Positions 4,449 to 6,721 of a stretch of 6,721 bases of DNA are shown in pieces. How positions within the stretch are numbered: the stretch's first letter is position 1; each line of letters starts with the position of its first letter. A model generated the notes under the pieces. It was not told the DNA's origin, ran no database searches, and saw nothing but the letters and a program-made list of their open reading frames with translations. This stretch comes from Cytophagales bacterium (GTDB lineage Bacteria > Bacteroidota > Bacteroidia > Cytophagales > Cyclobacteriaceae). The translations under genes were made by a program, and so were the position numbers. Location of the stretch: positions 1 to 6,721 of the forward strand of contig DPLR01000381.1 in assembly GCA_003541895.1 (NCBI GenBank). The letters run 5' to 3'.

Positions 4449-6721
4449 TTATCTCTTAAAATTAATTGGGATTACTACTTTGAAACTGATGTTGCGCCCC
4501 ATATTGAAAACGCCTACTCTTCCGGTCACGTTGTTCGTGTCAGTGTATTTCAATCGACTCATGTTGCTTTGGTATGCAACATCAAAAATGTTGCTGGCAT
4601 AAATGTAGAACGAGCAGAATGTTTTCTGAGCTGAGCAAATGTCTGTGCCAATGCCAAGATTCACCAATGTGTAACCTGGCGTAACTGTTTCGTTTCCGAA
4701 TTTGTGAAACACTTTGTTCTGTTCAAAGAAGTGATCAATGCCAATTTTGAAGTAAGCATTTTTGAAAGTGTCGCCTTCTTTTGGTAAACCCAGTTTCAAT
4801 TCAGTTCTGAATTTATACGGTGGAGTGTAAGGCAAATATTTACTGGAGTCGGATTGATTCTTTTGAATCGCATTCACCATTGCAAAACTATTCAGCCACG
4901 AAAACCAATTCACTGAGCGAGGATGAATATTTAAAATAGCTTCGCCTCCGGTTAACACGGCATCACCTTGAACAAATTTGAATGTCGGTGCAGGATCAAT
5001 GAATGAAATAGTCGGGTCATAACGGAGCGAGTCTTTTCCGTTTTTACCAATCAACTTCATCGGGAAAATGTAGTTGTTGATATTGTTGACAAACGCATTC
5101 ACTTCAAATGAAACATCGGCATTGGAGTAACCAACAGTTCCATCCATTTGCAAACTGCTTTCGGCTTTCAATTTGGAATCACCGATTTCATAAAATGGAG
5201 TGCCATCATGAACTCCGTTCGATCCACTCTCGGCAATGTTGGGAGCACGATAGCCACGGGCAATATTTATTTTTCCATACCAGTTGCTTGTGAAGTCATA
5301 GGTGGCGCCAACGCTTGCTGATATGCCTGAGAAATCGGAATTGTAGCCAACAAACCGATGAATCGATTTTGCTGTCGGGCCGCTGATTCGTACGTTGCTG
5401 CTGTCGGTGTACAAATCTTTTCCATGGAGCAAACGCGAGTCAAACCGCAAGCCGCCACTGAGTGAAAATTTTTCAAAAGATTTTTTCGCAATGGTGTACA
5501 AGCCCAAATCAAAAAGATTGTATTCTGGAACGAGAAAAACAGTTCCACGGTCTTCCGATGCCTGCGCCATTCCATTCGCACCAACGGATAATTCAAATCT
5601 ATTTTTTTCAGCAAAAACGTATCGCACATCATAATTGCCTGTGCGCAAGAAAAAATAGTTGTTGTATAGGTCACCAACGCCAGGATCATTAGCCTCTCGC
5701 CTGAAATTTTCTTGGTAGCCGAGACGAACTCCCAAGAGACCTTTACCTAGAGAGACATTGTTATCCCACACTAATTTGTGATGAACAACACGCTGATGGA
5801 TGATGGGAAAAAAATTATACGATTTGTATTGGTTATCAGGCGCTATAATTTCTTCGGGGCCACTTGGCAAAATAATATCAGTAATAAATTTCCCGGTGGC
5901 GCTATCACGTGCACCTTCAATAATTCCGAGTTGTTGATCAAATGAACTTGCCGTAAGGTGAGAATATCCCCACCTGCGATTGAAACCAATCGTTGCCTTC
6001 CAATTATTTTCAGCGTACCCCGAGTTCCAAACGTAGCCATCGTATTTATTTTGATAGGCATGTGCTTGTTTGTGGCTGTATCGCACATCCCAAAAAAAAC
6101 CTTTGTTGTTACCGCCAATGTTAAGCGAAGTGCCCATCAATCCATTGTTGGTTTGATAGTTCATCAAAACATTTCCCTTGATTGTTCCTTCAGGAGCAGT
6201 TGGTGCCGCAAGCATGTTGATTACACCCGCCATTGCATCAGAGCCATAGCGCAAACTGGCCGGGCCTTTGTAAACTTCTATTCTGTTAATGGAATATTCA
6301 TCTACTTCAATTCCAAACTCATCGCCCCATTGTTGGCCTTCTTGTCTGATGCCATCGTTCACCACCACCACTCTGTTATAACCTAAACCGCGAATCACCG
6401 GTTTAGAAATGGAAGGTCCATTCGTGATTTGGGAAACGCCTGGAGAATTACTCAACGCATCAATAATATTAGTAGCGCTGTTTTGCATAAAATCTTTTTC
6501 ACGAACAACCGAAACCGGAATTGGTGTGTTTTGTTTTTCGGTAGCCGAAGCAAAACCAGTAACGATTACTTCGTTGAGTTCTGTGCGCGATTCTTCCAGT
6601 TCAAACTCAAGGAAGGTTTCTTTATCAACATCAATTTCTTTTGCGATGGAAGCAAAACCAATATGGCTAACCCCAATCAGGTAAGATCCAGCCGGTATAT
6701 TTTTAAAAGAAAAATTTCCGT
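4449..6721 (-). CDS. TonB-dependent outer-membrane receptor, 5' end beyond the window
   Basis: This is an outer-membrane beta-barrel transporter driven by TonB-ExbBD. The frame is open from the stop at 4449-4451 to the right edge, giving 756 residues; the signal peptide and start lie outside. The in-frame ATG at 6486-6488 is internal and not the start, because conserved domains precede it. From the right edge: the end of a carboxypeptidase-regulatory-like beta-sandwich (GNFSFKNIPAGSYLIGVSHI, about 6660-6719), a TonB box (ELNEVIVTG, 6555-6581), then the plug with DALSNSPGV, KPVIRGLGYNRVVVVNDGIR and EVYKGPASLRYGSDAMAGVI (to about 6190), then the barrel. The last strand reads GRNISFKVVIPINFKR. 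The plug carries GQQWGDEFGIEVDEY (residues 51-65 from that internal Met). No SusD-like partner follows, so it is not a SusC/SusD pair; the cargo (metal, siderophore, haem or other) cannot be assigned. Confidence 0.93.
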   Translation of the reverse strand, partial: GNFSFKNIPAGSYLIGVSHIGFASIAKEIDVDKETFLEFELEESRTELNEVIVTGFASATEKQNTPIPVSVVREKDFMQNSATNIIDALSNSPGVSQITNGPSISKPVIRGLGYNRVVVVNDGIRQEGQQWGDEFGIEVDEYSINRIEVYKGPASLRYGSDAMAGVINMLAAPTAPEGTIKGNVLMNYQTNNGLMGTSLNIGGNNKGFFWDVRYSHKQAHAYQNKYDGYVWNSGYAENNWKATIGFNRRWGYSHLTASSFDQQLGIIEGARDSATGKFITDIILPSGPEEIIAPDNQYKSYNFFPIIHQRVVHHKLVWDNNVSLGKGLLGVRLGYQENFRREANDPGVGDLYNNYFFLRTGNYDVRYVFAEKNRFELSVGANGMAQASEDRGTVFLVPEYNLFDLGLYTIAKKSFEKFSLSGGLRFDSRLLHGKDLYTDSSNVRISGPTAKSIHRFVGYNSDFSGISASVGATYDFTSNWYGKINIARGYRAPNIAESGSNGVHDGTPFYEIGDSKLKAESSLQMDGTVGYSNADVSFEVNAFVNNINNYIFPMKLIGKNGKDSLRYDPTISFIDPAPTFKFVQGDAVLTGGEAILNIHPRSVNWFSWLNSFAMVNAIQKNQSDSSKYLPYTPPYKFRTELKLGLPKEGDTFKNAYFKIGIDHFFEQNKVFHKFGNETVTPGYTLVNLGIGTDICSAQKTFCSFYIYASNIFDVAYQSNMSRLKYTDTNNVTGRVGVFNMGRNISFKVVIPINFKR

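Noticed and set aside
5267..5689. 140-codon minus-strand open frame inside the receptor gene.
   Set aside because: It lies wholly within the receptor coding region in another frame, has no recognisable domain and low-complexity, implausible composition; the receptor frame fully explains the DNA.
5958..6386. 142-codon plus-strand open frame antisense to the receptor plug.
   Set aside because: It is antisense to conserved plug motifs, its translation looks like no protein family, and no promoter or start context supports it.
6409..6684. 91-codon plus-strand open frame near the right edge.
   Set aside because: It is antisense to the TonB box and regulatory-like domain of the receptor; a Ser-rich shadow with no domain.

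Overview
The window looks like ordinary chromosome of a Bacteroidota bacterium, plausibly Cytophagales. The main clues are a TonB-dependent receptor with a carboxypeptidase-regulatory-like domain before its TonB box, a secreted head-GIN (DUF2807) protein, a secreted S1/P1-nuclease/phospholipase-C-like protein, moderately AT-rich DNA, and starts without Shine-Dalgarno sequences. No reading can be taken below class or order level. I see no rRNA, tRNA, CRISPR array, insertion sequence, integrase or phage gene.

Layout: positions 8-1731 hold two minus-strand genes, an M16 zinc metallopeptidase followed after 5 bases by ispF of the MEP isoprenoid pathway, probably co-transcribed. A 68-base divergent spacer separates them from a plus-strand gene (1800-2774) for an exported metal-dependent hydrolase. 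That gene converges on a minus-strand head-GIN protein gene (2835-3650), with a hairpin terminator between them. A 95-base divergent spacer leads to a plus-strand YigZ/IMPACT-family gene (3746-4369). This converges, again across a hairpin, on a minus-strand TonB-dependent receptor gene (4449 to the right edge) whose 5' end lies outside the window. No stretch over 100 bases lacks a gene.

The genes do not form an obvious shared pathway. Three products (hydrolase, head-GIN protein, receptor) are predicted to be exported or in the outer membrane. The other three (IspF, YigZ and, lacking a signal peptide, the M16 peptidase) are predicted cytoplasmic. The most informative details are the hydrolase's metal-ligand set, which mixes P1-nuclease and phospholipase-C features; the regular 18-21 residue SGSG repeat of the head-GIN protein; the strand-biased hairpins at both convergent junctions; and the receptor reading frame, which stays open to the window edge. 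I found no convincing previously undescribed system.
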